A stretch of DNA of 64,000 nt from Mesorhizobium sp. L-8-3 (lineage in GTDB: Bacteria > Pseudomonadota > Alphaproteobacteria > Rhizobiales > Rhizobiaceae), in contig NZ_AP023262.1 of NCBI RefSeq assembly GCF_016756615.1, positions 744,001-808,000 on the forward strand. The letters are read 5' to 3'. Positions 28,604-36,803 of this stretch are shown one piece after another. Positions within the stretch are counted from its first letter, which is position 1. Each line of letters opens with the position of its first letter. The notes beneath the pieces were generated by a model. It saw only the letters and a program-made list of their open reading frames with translations, was not told the origin of the DNA and did no database searches. The position numbers and the translations under genes were made by a program.

Positions 28604-29434
28604 TCAGCCGACGAAGGCGCGTTCGACGACGAACTCGGCCGGATGGTTGAGCGAGCCTTCGGTGAAGCCGAGGCTCTCGACCAGTTCCTTGACGTCCTTC
28701 AGCATCGACATGGAGCCGCAGATCATGACGCGGTCGGTCGCAGGGTCGAGCGGCGGAATGCCGAGATCCGCATAGAGCTTGCCGTTTTCGATGAGCCTGG
28801 TGATGCGGCCCATGCGCGGCGAGATCTCGCGGGTGGTCGTGCAGTAGTGCGTCAGGCGCCCAGCGGCGACCTCGCCGATCAGCGGGTCGTTGGCGGCCTG
28901 GTCGAACAGTTCCTCGCCGTAACGCAGCTCGGCATGGTCGCGGCAGGTATGGGTGAGGATGACCTCTTCGAACTTCTCATATGTGTCGGGATCGCGCACA
29001 AGGCTGGCGAAGGGCGCGATGCCGGTTCCGGTCGAGATCATGAACAGGCGCTTGCCCGGGGTCAGCGCATCGACAACAAGCGTGCCCGTTGCCTTCTGGC
29101 GCATCAGAACGGTGTCGCCCGGCTGGATCTTCTGCAGCTCCGAGGTCAGCGGACCGTCCGGAACCTTGATCGAGAAGAACTCGATCTCGTCGTCCCAGGC
29201 CGGGCTGGCAATGGAATAGGCGCGGAAAACCGGCTTCTCGGCATTGGGCAGGCCGATCATCACGAACTCGCCCGAACGGAAGCGGAAGGACTGCGGCCGC
29301 GTGATACGGAAGGAAAAGAGCCGGTCGGTGTAGTGCTTGACCGACACGACCGTCTCGGCATGGGCGTTGGCCGGGATCGGGAACTGCCTGACCTCGGCGT
29401 CCGTCGTCTTCAGGGCGGTGGCTGCGGGCTGCAT
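28604..29434 (-). CDS. fpr: Ferredoxin-NADP+ reductase
   Basis: A 276-residue flavoenzyme of the bacterial FPR type, exchanging electrons between NADPH and ferredoxin or flavodoxin. The FAD motif is RAYSIASP, the NADP pyrophosphate loop is STGTGIAPFASL, and the nicotinamide region is VMICGSMSMLKD. The C-terminus ends in VVERAFVG, as in the subclass with an extension beyond the usual aromatic. The ATG giving MQPAATALKT was chosen; the ribosome site before it is weak, so the exact start is uncertain. It is a single gene, divergent from hyuA. Confidence 0.9.
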   Translation of the reverse strand: MQPAATALKTTDAEVRQFPIPANAHAETVVSVKHYTDRLFSFRITRPQSFRFRSGEFVMIGLPNAEKPVFRAYSIASPAWDDEIEFFSIKVPDGPLTSELQKIQPGDTVLMRQKATGTLVVDALTPGKRLFMISTGTGIAPFASLVRDPDTYEKFEEVILTHTCRDHAELRYGEELFDQAANDPLIGEVAAGRLTHYCTTTREISPRMGRITRLIENGKLYADLGIPPLDPATDRVMICGSMSMLKDVKELVESLGFTEGSLNHPAEFVVERAFVG

Positions 29435-29536
29435 CGAATCCGAACCTTTCGGTGGCAATTTTCGCCCGAGCCGACCACAGCACGCGGAAGCGTTCATCCG
29501 GCGCGCCTGGCTGACAGCTTGGAAGCGAGGGAGTAC

Positions 29537-29565
29537 TTGTCAGGTAAAGTTATTAGTATACAAAT
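29537..29565 (+). promoter_or_regulatory. hyuAB promoter region with GTATAC-centred palindrome
   Basis: In the AT-rich part of the fpr/hyuA spacer, 29552-29565 reads ATTAGTATACAAAT, symmetric around GTATAC except for one pair of positions. This is the form of GntR/FCD-type operators. TTGTCA at 29537-29542 and TACAAA at 29559-29564 could be -35 and -10 boxes 16 bp apart, with the palindrome over the -10. The site lies about 82 bp before the hyuA start. No regulator gene is adjacent. Confidence 0.4.
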
Positions 29566-29646
29566 GAATATCGCGTCAAGATCGGGACAGGAAACACCTT
29601 TCCAATCAGTGACGTATCCTTAGGCTCGGCATTTCGGGTTTCGCGC

Positions 29647-31719
29647 ATGGCGGAGAACGATCGCGCAGGAGACGGCGGTGTCGTGGCCGGCATCGATGTC
29701 GGCGGCACGTTTACCGACCTGATCCTGATCGACGGGCGCGACGGCGGCAAGGTGCGGATCGCCAAGACGCCGACCACGCCCGCCAACCAGGCTTTCGGCG
29801 TCGTCTCGGCGCTGGCCGAGGCAGGACTGCCTGTCGACCGGATCGACCTCATCGTCCACGGCACCACGACCACCACCAATGCCGTCCTGGAACGCCGGCT
29901 GGCCCGGACGGGCATGATCACCACACGCGGCTTCCGCGACATCATCGAGCTTGGCCGGCGCACCCGGCCGCAGCCCTATGGCATGACCGGCGTCTTCGTG
30001 CCTGTCATTCCGCGCAATCTCAGACTCGAAGTCGACGAACGGGTCCTAGCCTCCGGCGCCATACGAGCGCCGCTCGACGAGGCCGGCGTGCGTGCAGCCG
30101 TGCAAAGGCTGCTCGCGGAAGGTTGCGAGGCGCTCGTCATCCACTTCCTGCATTCCTATGCCAACCCCGCTCATGAGCGGCGCGCCGCCGAGATCGCCGC
30201 GGAGATCTGGCCGAACAGCTATGTCACGACCGGCCATGCGCTTCTGTCGGAGGCGCGCGAATTCGAGCGGGGCGTCACCGCCGCCGTCAACGCCTCTGTC
30301 CAGCCGATCCTGGAACGCTACGTCGAGCGGCTGCGGCGCGAGCTCGAAACGCGCGGCTATATCAGAGACTTCCTGATCATGAACGGCAATGGCGGCATGA
30401 TCTCCGCCCGCTTCGTGGCACGGGAGGCAGCCAAGACCGTCATGTCCGGACCGGCGTCCGGGGTGATTGCGGCCGCCTATACGGGCCGCCGGGCCGGCCT
30501 TTGCGATCTCGTGACCTACGATATGGGCGGGACGTCCACCGACGTGGCGCTGATCCGCAACGCGCAGCCCTCCGTCTCCAACGAGACCGAGATAGAATAT
30601 GCCATGCCGATCCATGTGCCGATGGTAGACGTTCACACCGTCGGCGCCGGCGGCGGCTCGATCGCGCGCGTCGACGCGTCGGGCCTGATACAGATCGGAC
30701 CCGAAAGCGCGGGCGCGGTGCCCGGGCCGATCTGCTACGGGCGCGGCGGCACCGAGCCGACCATCACCGACGCCAATCTCGTGCTCGGCCGCCTCGATCC
30801 GGCCAGGCTGCTCGCCGTCGACGTGCCGGTCGGGGTCGACCAGGTGCGGGACATCTTCGCCGAACGCATCGGCCGCGCCACCGGCCTCGACGGCGTGGCC
30901 GCAGCGGGCGCGGCTTTGCAGCTCGCCAATATGAAGATGGCCGGGGCGATCCGCATGGTGTCGGTCTCGCGCGGCCACGATCCGCGCGATTTCGTGCTCT
31001 TCGCCTTTGGCGGCGCCGGGCCGCTGCACGCAACGGCGCTCGCCCGCGAGCTCGGCCTGCCGAAGGTGCTGGTGCCGGCGCGGCCGGGGATCACCAACGC
31101 GCTAGGCTGCGTGGTGGCCGATCTGCGGCACGATTTCGTCAACACGCTGAACCGGCCAGTCGCTACCCTCGACGAGGCGGAAGCCACGGCCGTGCTGGAA
31201 CGACACCGTGCGGACGGCGCGGCACTGATCGCCAAGGAGGCGGTCCGGCCGAGCACGATCCGCTACGCCCATTCGGCCGACATGCAGTTCGTCGGCCAGA
31301 CCCATATCCTCAACGTGCCGCTGCCTTCGGCCGCCGTCAGCCGCGCCGTTCTCCAGGACCTGTTTGAGAAGGCCTACTTCGCTCGTTTCAAGGTGGCGTT
31401 GCCGGAGATCAGGGCGAACCTCGTCAATCTCAACACGTCGGTGTCAGGCGTGCGGCCCGACGTCGACCTCTCGGCGCTGATCGATCCCGGGGGCCGGGCG
31501 ACGACTCTCGTCGGGGCGCTGCGCGGGCGCCGCCCGGTCTGGTTCGACGGCGGCTGGCATGACACGCCGGTCTATGATCGCGAGAAACTGCCGCTCGACG
31601 CCCCGGTCGCCGGCCCGGCGATCCTCGAACAGCTCGACGCCACCACGGTCATCGAACCGTCCGACCGGGCGAGTTCCGACGCCGACGGCAACATCCTCAT
31701 CGAGATCGGGAAAGGCTGA
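29647..31719 (+). CDS. hyuA: Hydantoinase/oxoprolinase subunit A
   Basis: A 690-residue ATP-dependent hydrolase subunit. The N-terminal acetate-kinase-like domain has GIDVGGTFTDLILID and VHGTTTTTNAVLER; the middle has SGPASGV, YDMGGTSTDVALI and FGGAGPLHATALARELG. It acts with HyuB as an N-methylhydantoinase, 5-oxoprolinase or acetone-carboxylase-like complex; the substrate cannot be told from the sequence. The ATG at 29647 places the ASKHA phosphate loop near residue 16, as normal. A palindromic repeat of about 180 bp separates it from hyuB. Confidence 0.88.
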   Translation: MAENDRAGDGGVVAGIDVGGTFTDLILIDGRDGGKVRIAKTPTTPANQAFGVVSALAEAGLPVDRIDLIVHGTTTTTNAVLERRLARTGMITTRGFRDIIELGRRTRPQPYGMTGVFVPVIPRNLRLEVDERVLASGAIRAPLDEAGVRAAVQRLLAEGCEALVIHFLHSYANPAHERRAAEIAAEIWPNSYVTTGHALLSEAREFERGVTAAVNASVQPILERYVERLRRELETRGYIRDFLIMNGNGGMISARFVAREAAKTVMSGPASGVIAAAYTGRRAGLCDLVTYDMGGTSTDVALIRNAQPSVSNETEIEYAMPIHVPMVDVHTVGAGGGSIARVDASGLIQIGPESAGAVPGPICYGRGGTEPTITDANLVLGRLDPARLLAVDVPVGVDQVRDIFAERIGRATGLDGVAAAGAALQLANMKMAGAIRMVSVSRGHDPRDFVLFAFGGAGPLHATALARELGLPKVLVPARPGITNALGCVVADLRHDFVNTLNRPVATLDEAEATAVLERHRADGAALIAKEAVRPSTIRYAHSADMQFVGQTHILNVPLPSAAVSRAVLQDLFEKAYFARFKVALPEIRANLVNLNTSVSGVRPDVDLSALIDPGGRATTLVGALRGRRPVWFDGGWHDTPVYDREKLPLDAPVAGPAILEQLDATTVIEPSDRASSDADGNILIEIGKG

Positions 31720-31747
31720 GGCCGTGGTTCCAGATGCGCGCATATCG

Positions 31748-31927
31748 CCCCCTCACCCGGCCTCCGCTTCGCTCGGCCGACCTCTCCCCGCGGGCCCCGC
31801 GGGGGAGAGGGGATCGGAGAACATGGCACTCGGTTCTCCCCGAGCTACAGTCGAGCATTGCGGTCGAACACTCCCTCTCCCCGACGGGGAGAGGTCGGCC
31901 GAGCGAAGCGGAGGCCGGGTGAGGGGG
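31748..31927. repeat. Large inverted repeat element (43-bp perfect arms), copy 2
   Basis: 31748-31790 and 31885-31927 are perfectly complementary over 43 bp. Each arm is related to the arms of the element at 27136-27297, and the GGCCTCCGCTTCGCTCGGCC core is identical. A small internal hairpin is at about 31784-31814. It sits between hyuA and hyuB, 28 bp after the hyuA stop and 48 bp before the hyuB start, in what should be one operon. Confidence 0.88.
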
Positions 31928-31974
31928 ACTCTGCCGCGAAGCTGGAACCAACCATCGGACCCGGCGGCATAGGC

Positions 31975-33660
31975 ATGGCCGAACTCGACGCCATCACGCT
32001 TTCCGTCATCCAGGCCGCGCTGCAGCAGGTCTGCGACGAGATGGACCTGACCTTCTCCCGGGCCGCCTTCTCGCCCGTGATCGCCGAGGCCAACGACCGT
32101 TCAGACGGCATCTATTCGGCCGTCGACGGGTCGCTGATCGCGCAGGGCGCGCAAGGCCTGCCCGTCTTTGTCGGGGTGATGCAGCATTCCACGCGGACGC
32201 TCATCGACATGATCCGGGAGGGCCGCTGCCTGCCGCCCGAAGAAGGCGACATCTACATCGTCAACGACCCCTATCTCGGCGGTACGCATCTGATGGATGT
32301 GCGTTTCGTCATGCCCGTCTATCGCGACGGCGCGATCTATTGCTGGCTCTCCAATACCGGCCATTGGCCCGATATCGGCGGCGCCGTGCCCGGCGGCTTC
32401 TCCGCCTCGGCGACGGCGGTCGAACAGGAAGGCTTGCGTCTTCCGCCGGTGAAGCTGTTCAAGAAGGGCGTGATGGACCCGGAGATCTTCGCGATCATCA
32501 CCTCCAACATCCGGGTGGCCGACCAGCGCATCGGCGACATCAAGGCGCAAGCCGCGGCCCTGCTGGTGGGCCAGGAGCGGCTGTCGGCCATTCTCGACCG
32601 CTATGGCGACGAAACCGTTTCCGCGGCGATCGCGGAATTGCGCCGGCGCGCCGCCGCGCAGATGCGGGCCCATATCCGCGGTATCGCGGACGGGGTCTAT
32701 CGCGCGAAGGCCCATGTCGATTCCGACGGCGTCGTCGACCAGCCGCTGACCATCGCGCTCGCCGTCGAAAAGACGGGCGAGCAACTGGTCTTCGACTTCG
32801 CCGGTTCGAGCCCGCCCTGCGCCGGGCCGATGAACAGCGTCATCGCCACGACCCTGTCGTCGGTCTATCTGGCCATGCGCCACATCTTTCCCGACGTGCC
32901 GATCAGCGCGGGCGCCTTCGAACCCCTTGTCGTGAAACGGCCGGAAGGCACCTTCCTCGACGCGCGCTATCCGCGGCCGGTCTCGGGCTGCGCCGCCGAA
33001 GTCTCGCAGCGCATCGCCGAGGCCGTGTTCGCGGCCATGGTGCAGGCCCTGCCCGACAAAGTGACGGCGGCGCCGGCCGGATCGAGCGGCAATTTCGCGC
33101 TCGGCGGACATGATCCGACGCGTCGCCGCGACTTCGTCATGTACCAGATCTCCGGCGGCGGCTATGGCGGCAATTCCCGGCATGACGGGCTCTCCAACGG
33201 CTGCTCGACCATCGGAATCTCGAAATCGCCCCCGGTCGAGGTGATGGAGCAGGCCTATCCGGTGCTCTATCGCCATTATGCTTTGCGCGAGGGCTCCGGC
33301 GGCGCCGGCCGGCACCGCGGCGGCTTCGGCCTTTCCTACGAGGTCGAACTGCTGCGCGGCGAAGCGCGCGCCTCCTTCGTGATGGATCACGGCCGCTTCG
33401 GCCCGCAGGGCGCCTGCGGCGGCGGCGATGGGGCGGTCAACATGGTCACGGTTTTCCGCGACGGCGAGGCGCATACGCCACCCCATCTCTCCAAGGAACA
33501 GGACATCCCGCTCAAGGCCGGCGACCGGGTCAAGGTCGGCACCCCTGGCGGCGGCGGCTACGGCGACCCGCATCTTCGCGACCGCGAGCTGGTGCGCCGT
33601 GACGTGGCGCTGGGCTACTACACGGCTGCCGAGGCGGCGGAGATGTTCGGGCCGTTCTGA
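31975..33660 (+). CDS. hyuB: Hydantoinase/oxoprolinase subunit B
   Basis: A 561-residue partner of HyuA. Typical segments are FSPVIAEANDRSDGIYS, DIYIVNDPYLGGTHLMD, a Gly/His-rich WLSNTGHWPDIGGAVPGG, MNSVIATTLSSVY, the Gly-rich SGGGYGG and the C-terminal VGTPGGGGYGDP. The ATG giving MAELDAITLS fits the family start. The frame stays open further upstream only because it reads through the palindromic repeat, so that extension was rejected. It would hydrolyse the amide ring activated by HyuA. Confidence 0.88.
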   Translation: MAELDAITLSVIQAALQQVCDEMDLTFSRAAFSPVIAEANDRSDGIYSAVDGSLIAQGAQGLPVFVGVMQHSTRTLIDMIREGRCLPPEEGDIYIVNDPYLGGTHLMDVRFVMPVYRDGAIYCWLSNTGHWPDIGGAVPGGFSASATAVEQEGLRLPPVKLFKKGVMDPEIFAIITSNIRVADQRIGDIKAQAAALLVGQERLSAILDRYGDETVSAAIAELRRRAAAQMRAHIRGIADGVYRAKAHVDSDGVVDQPLTIALAVEKTGEQLVFDFAGSSPPCAGPMNSVIATTLSSVYLAMRHIFPDVPISAGAFEPLVVKRPEGTFLDARYPRPVSGCAAEVSQRIAEAVFAAMVQALPDKVTAAPAGSSGNFALGGHDPTRRRDFVMYQISGGGYGGNSRHDGLSNGCSTIGISKSPPVEVMEQAYPVLYRHYALREGSGGAGRHRGGFGLSYEVELLRGEARASFVMDHGRFGPQGACGGGDGAVNMVTVFRDGEAHTPPHLSKEQDIPLKAGDRVKVGTPGGGGYGDPHLRDRELVRRDVALGYYTAAEAAEMFGPF

Positions 33661-33764
33661 GCCGGTCATACCAGCTTACCTGGTAGTCGACACACCCAGG
33701 CGGGGATGCCGACGCATCCACGCGAAGTCAGCCGCCGCCGGGCGTGGGCCACTCAGTCGCGCTT
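33661..33764. other. Short spacer between convergent hyuB and the DUF2270 gene
   Basis: No gene is present. ACCAG-N5-CTGGT at 33668-33682 is a small hairpin that could end hyuAB transcription. 33741-33762 shares 20 of 22 bases with 45047-45068, so it is a fragment of a small dispersed repeat. Confidence 0.4.
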
Positions 33765-34460
33765 TCACACATGCGCGTCGCCGTAGGCGAACTCGCCATC
33801 GTGAGCCTGGGTCAGGAAGGCGACACCGAACAGCCCGGCGAAGAAGAAGGCCACCATCCCGACGACCAGCCAGCCCGGCAGAGGTCCGAGCGCCGCGGCC
33901 GAGATGGCGCCGCGTAGCGATTGCGCGAAGCCGGTTTCGGCCGTCTCGGCCTGGAGGCTCGGCGTCGAGAGCTTGACCACCCAGGCGAGAAGCAGGATCA
34001 GGAACATGTAGATGTAGTTCCGCCGCAACCGGCGCGCGAATGCGGCCCGATGGGAGATCAGGAACTGCGGGGCGCGCAGGCTTTCGCCCAGGATCAACTG
34101 CCAATCCGATGCGAAATTCGGCTGCGGAGCGACGATCTGGGCAAAATAATGGCGCTCGAACTGGCGAACGCGGAAACGATAGACGTCGAAGAAACGATAA
34201 CGCCTCGCCTCGATCCACAACAGAAGCAGGATGAGCAGCATGGCGAAGAGCAGCACGCCGTGATGGGCGTTCGGCGTCGACAGCGACACCGATAACATCG
34301 CCGCCACCACCGTGATCGCCCAGTTGGTCGTCCTGTCGAGCCGGTCGCGCCAGCCCGCCATGCGGCCGATCTCCGCACGGTGGAAATGCGACATGGTGGT
34401 GGCGAACTCGGAGGACGAGAGCGCTCGCGCGGGAAGGTCTTCGACGACTGCCGGCTTCAT
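33765..34460 (-). CDS. DUF2270 integral membrane protein
   Basis: A 231-residue predicted inner-membrane protein. Hydrophobic segments are at about residues 48-60 (WAITVVAAMLSVSL), 67-82 (GVLLFAMLLILLLLW), 150-163 (MFLILLLAWVV) and 196-216 (WLVVGMVAFFFAGLFGVAFL). Between them is a basic/aromatic stretch, RYRFFDVYRFRVRQFERHYF, typical of DUF2270. The function of this family is not known. The gene stands alone, convergent with hyuB. Confidence 0.75.
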   Translation of the reverse strand: MKPAVVEDLPARALSSSEFATTMSHFHRAEIGRMAGWRDRLDRTTNWAITVVAAMLSVSLSTPNAHHGVLLFAMLLILLLLWIEARRYRFFDVYRFRVRQFERHYFAQIVAPQPNFASDWQLILGESLRAPQFLISHRAAFARRLRRNYIYMFLILLLAWVVKLSTPSLQAETAETGFAQSLRGAISAAALGPLPGWLVVGMVAFFFAGLFGVAFLTQAHDGEFAYGDAHV

Positions 34461-34461
34461 G

Positions 34462-34966
34462 TTCCAAAGGGCCCGGTCGGACTGGGACTACTCCAATATC
34501 TGGCGCACGGACATCGTCCGGCAATGCGTTGCCAAGTCGAATGACGGCAGTGCCATGGAGGCCGAAAGGCTGCTCTCGGCCGACCGGATCGTGCTGCAGT
34601 TTCCCGTGCAGTGGTACTCGACGCCGCCGCTTCTGAAGGCATGGATGGATGTCGTCCTGACGCATGTACTACGTCCTCCACGAGACCGAAGGCAGCCGCC
34701 TCGAAGGCCGGCCAATCCTGATCGCCGCCACCGCCAGCAATGTGCCGGAGGCCTATTCGCCGGCCGGGCAGAACCTTTTTCCCTTGGCCGAGTTGCTCAG
34801 TCCGTTGCGCGCCGCGGCTCATCGTTGCCGGCTGCGCTGGGCCGAACCCTTCCTGGTCTACCGCGCCGGCAAGTCGTCCGACGCCGAACTGGCCGATACC
34901 GCCCGGCTCTACGCCGAAACCTTGCGCGACTGGCAGGCCGCCGCCCCTTCGGCGACGGCCGCGTGA
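34462..34966 (+). pseudogene. Broken NAD(P)H-dependent oxidoreductase (flavodoxin fold)
   Basis: Two pieces of one protein lie in different frames. The first contains ADRIVLQFPVQWYSTPPLLKAWMD (split here only by description) and the second begins MYYVLHETEGSRLEG and ends at the stop at 34966. They join at about 34663, where two bases appear to be missing between VVLT and MYYV. The N-terminal third, with the FMN phosphate loop expected in this quinone-reductase/KefF-like family, is not recognisable. It is therefore most likely an inactive remnant. A sequencing error could explain the frameshift but not the missing N-terminus. Confidence 0.65.
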
Positions 34967-35040
34967 CCGGGGAGCAAAACCTGTCCGCCGCAACCCGCCT
35001 CCGGAACGGCCGAGCGCGACCATTCAAACGGCTCCTGCTC

Positions 35041-35961
35041 TCAACTCGCGATATATGCCGCATAGAGATCGGCGATCCGCCGGGTCACCGGCCCTGGTTG
35101 TCCGTTGCCCACCCTGCGCCCATCGATCCGCGTAACCGGCGTGATCCCGCCAAGCGTGCCTGTGACGAAGGCTTCGGAGGCCCCATAGACCTCCGCCAAA
35201 GTGAAATCCTGCTGGCGTACGACATAACCAGCATCCGCGTAGAGCTTGATCACCTTCTTGCGCGTAATGCCATTGAAGTTGAACCGCCCGGTCGACGTCC
35301 AGAGTTCTTCTCCGCGAACGATGAAGAAGTTCGTCGAATTGCAGCTGGCAACAAAGCCGTGAGGATCCAGCATCAGCGCTTCGTCAGCGCCGGCGTTGAT
35401 TGCCTGAATGAGGGCGTGGATGAAGTTCAGCCGACTATGGGAATTCAGACGGAGATCGAAGACATCGGGCGTGCTGCACCGTATCGTGGAGGTCAGGAGC
35501 GAGAGGCCGTTCGTCTTGGACTCCGGCTTCGGAATCTTGAATTCCGCTACGATGACGATGGTGGCTTGGCCCAACGCGAAACGCGGGTCCTGGTTCGGTG
35601 TCTTCTTCTTCCCGCGCGTGACCATCACGCGGGCATGCGCCCCATCAGTCATGGCGTTCTTCTCGAAGGTGTGCCGCAGCGCCGCCGTCAGTTCCTCGCG
35701 GTTCATGCCGATATCGAGCTGAATCGAATTCGCTCCCTCGTAGAGCCGGTCCAGGTGCTCATCGAGGGCGATGATCTTGCCACCGACGAGGCGGACGCCT
35801 TCCCACACCCCGTCGCCAAGCACGAAACCAGCATCGAAGACAGAGACTTTCGCTTCATCCCGTTTGAAGAACTCTCCGTTCACATAGATCAGTACATCGT
35901 CATTTCGGCTGTCTGGGACATATCCTTGCGAGCTCGTATTGCTGGCAGCGACTGCGTTCAT
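35041..35961 (-). CDS. Aminotransferase class IV (BCAT/D-amino-acid type) with Arg at the PLP-Lys position
   Basis: A 306-residue fold-type IV PLP enzyme. Family landmarks are VSVFDAGFVLGDGVWEG, ALDEHLDRLYEGA, ARVMVTRG, GADEALMLDPHGFVASCNSTNFF and GTLGGITPV. In close relatives known to me the segment before ALIQA reads NSHSKLN, with the Lys holding PLP. Here it reads NSHSRLN, so Arg177 stands at that place (codon CGG, not one base from a Lys codon). The enzyme may be inactive, use another residue, or have another chemistry. It is the last gene of an amino-acid transport operon, 42 bp after the ATPase gene. Confidence 0.8.
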   Translation of the reverse strand: MNAVAASNTSSQGYVPDSRNDDVLIYVNGEFFKRDEAKVSVFDAGFVLGDGVWEGVRLVGGKIIALDEHLDRLYEGANSIQLDIGMNREELTAALRHTFEKNAMTDGAHARVMVTRGKKKTPNQDPRFALGQATIVIVAEFKIPKPESKTNGLSLLTSTIRCSTPDVFDLRLNSHSRLNFIHALIQAINAGADEALMLDPHGFVASCNSTNFFIVRGEELWTSTGRFNFNGITRKKVIKLYADAGYVVRQQDFTLAEVYGASEAFVTGTLGGITPVTRIDGRRVGNGQPGPVTRRIADLYAAYIAS

Positions 35962-36003
35962 TTTGATGTTTCCTCAGTATTCAAATCTTTTGGTTTAGCG
36001 AGC

Positions 36004-36780
36004 TCAGAAGGAAAATTCGGTGAAGCGATTGAGGAATGCGCGGGTGCGTTCCTGCTTCGGATGCTTTAGAACCTCATCGGGGGTGCCGACTTCGTGAAAG
36101 ACCCCATCCGCCAGAAAGATGACCTTCGTCGCAAAGTGGTATGCAAATCCAAGTTCGTGCGTAACCAGCAGCATCGTCCGACCTTCTTCCGCCAGTTGCC
36201 GGATGACGCGCAGTACTTCCCCGACAAGTTCCGGGTCGAGCGACGAGGTGGGCTCGTCGAACAGCAGGATCTCCGGCTCCATCGCCAGCGATCGCGCGAT
36301 TGCGACGCGCTGCTGTTGGCCACCGGACAGGCGGCCGGGATAGGCGTCCAGCTTGTCGCCGAGGCCGACCTTTTCCAGTTCCTTTACGGCCCTGTCACGG
36401 GCGGCCTCACGTTTCATGCCCTTGACGGTCACGAGGCCTTCCATGGCATTTTCCAGAACGGTCATGTGCGGGAAAAGGTTAAACTGCTGGAACACCATGC
36501 CGACGCGCTCGCGGACTGTGCAGAGTTCGGCTTCGGGATAACGGCGCGCACCGTCCTTACCTTGCCGCTTGCCGATTTCCTTTCCGTCCAGAGCGATGGT
36601 GCCGCGGGTCGGCATTTCCATGAAGTTCAGGCAGCGAAGGAAGGTGCTTTTGCCGGAGCCACTGCCACCGATTATGGCAACGCGCTCTCCTGCCCCAACG
36701 GAAAAGTCGATCCCCTTGAGGACATGTAGATCTCCAAACCACTTGTGCAGGTTCGAGACACCAAGAACGGGCTCATTCAT
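36004..36780 (-). CDS. Polar amino-acid ABC transporter ATP-binding protein (GlnQ/HisP type)
   Basis: A 258-residue ATPase with Walker A GGSGSGKST, signature LSGGQQQR, Walker B ILLFDEPTSSLDPE and switch His in VTHELGFAYHF. The insert after the first lobe (KRQGKDGARRYPEAEL) is of the type seen in amino-acid transporters with two permeases. The ATG at 36780 is preferred over an upstream GTG because AGGGAG is 8 bases before it. The gene starts 23 bp after the second permease and belongs to the operon 40712-35041. Confidence 0.88.
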   Translation of the reverse strand: MNEPVLGVSNLHKWFGDLHVLKGIDFSVGAGERVAIIGGSGSGKSTFLRCLNFMEMPTRGTIALDGKEIGKRQGKDGARRYPEAELCTVRERVGMVFQQFNLFPHMTVLENAMEGLVTVKGMKREAARDRAVKELEKVGLGDKLDAYPGRLSGGQQQRVAIARSLAMEPEILLFDEPTSSLDPELVGEVLRVIRQLAEEGRTMLLVTHELGFAYHFATKVIFLADGVFHEVGTPDEVLKHPKQERTRAFLNRFTEFSF

Positions 36781-36803
36781 TGCAGTATCTCCCTGGGCCG
36801 GCA

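Noticed and set aside
31858..31974. N-terminal extension of HyuB by 39 residues
   Set aside because: The extension is encoded by the arm of the palindromic repeat and has no family match; the ATG at 31975 starts the conserved part.
32101..33669. Long antisense open frame (522 codons) opposite hyuB
   Set aside because: Same GC-rich shadow effect; the plus strand encodes an unmistakable hydantoinase B.
34312..36069. Open frame of 585 codons running across the oxidoreductase remnant and opposite the aminotransferase
   Set aside because: Only its first part resembles a protein (the remnant); the rest is antisense to the aminotransferase gene.
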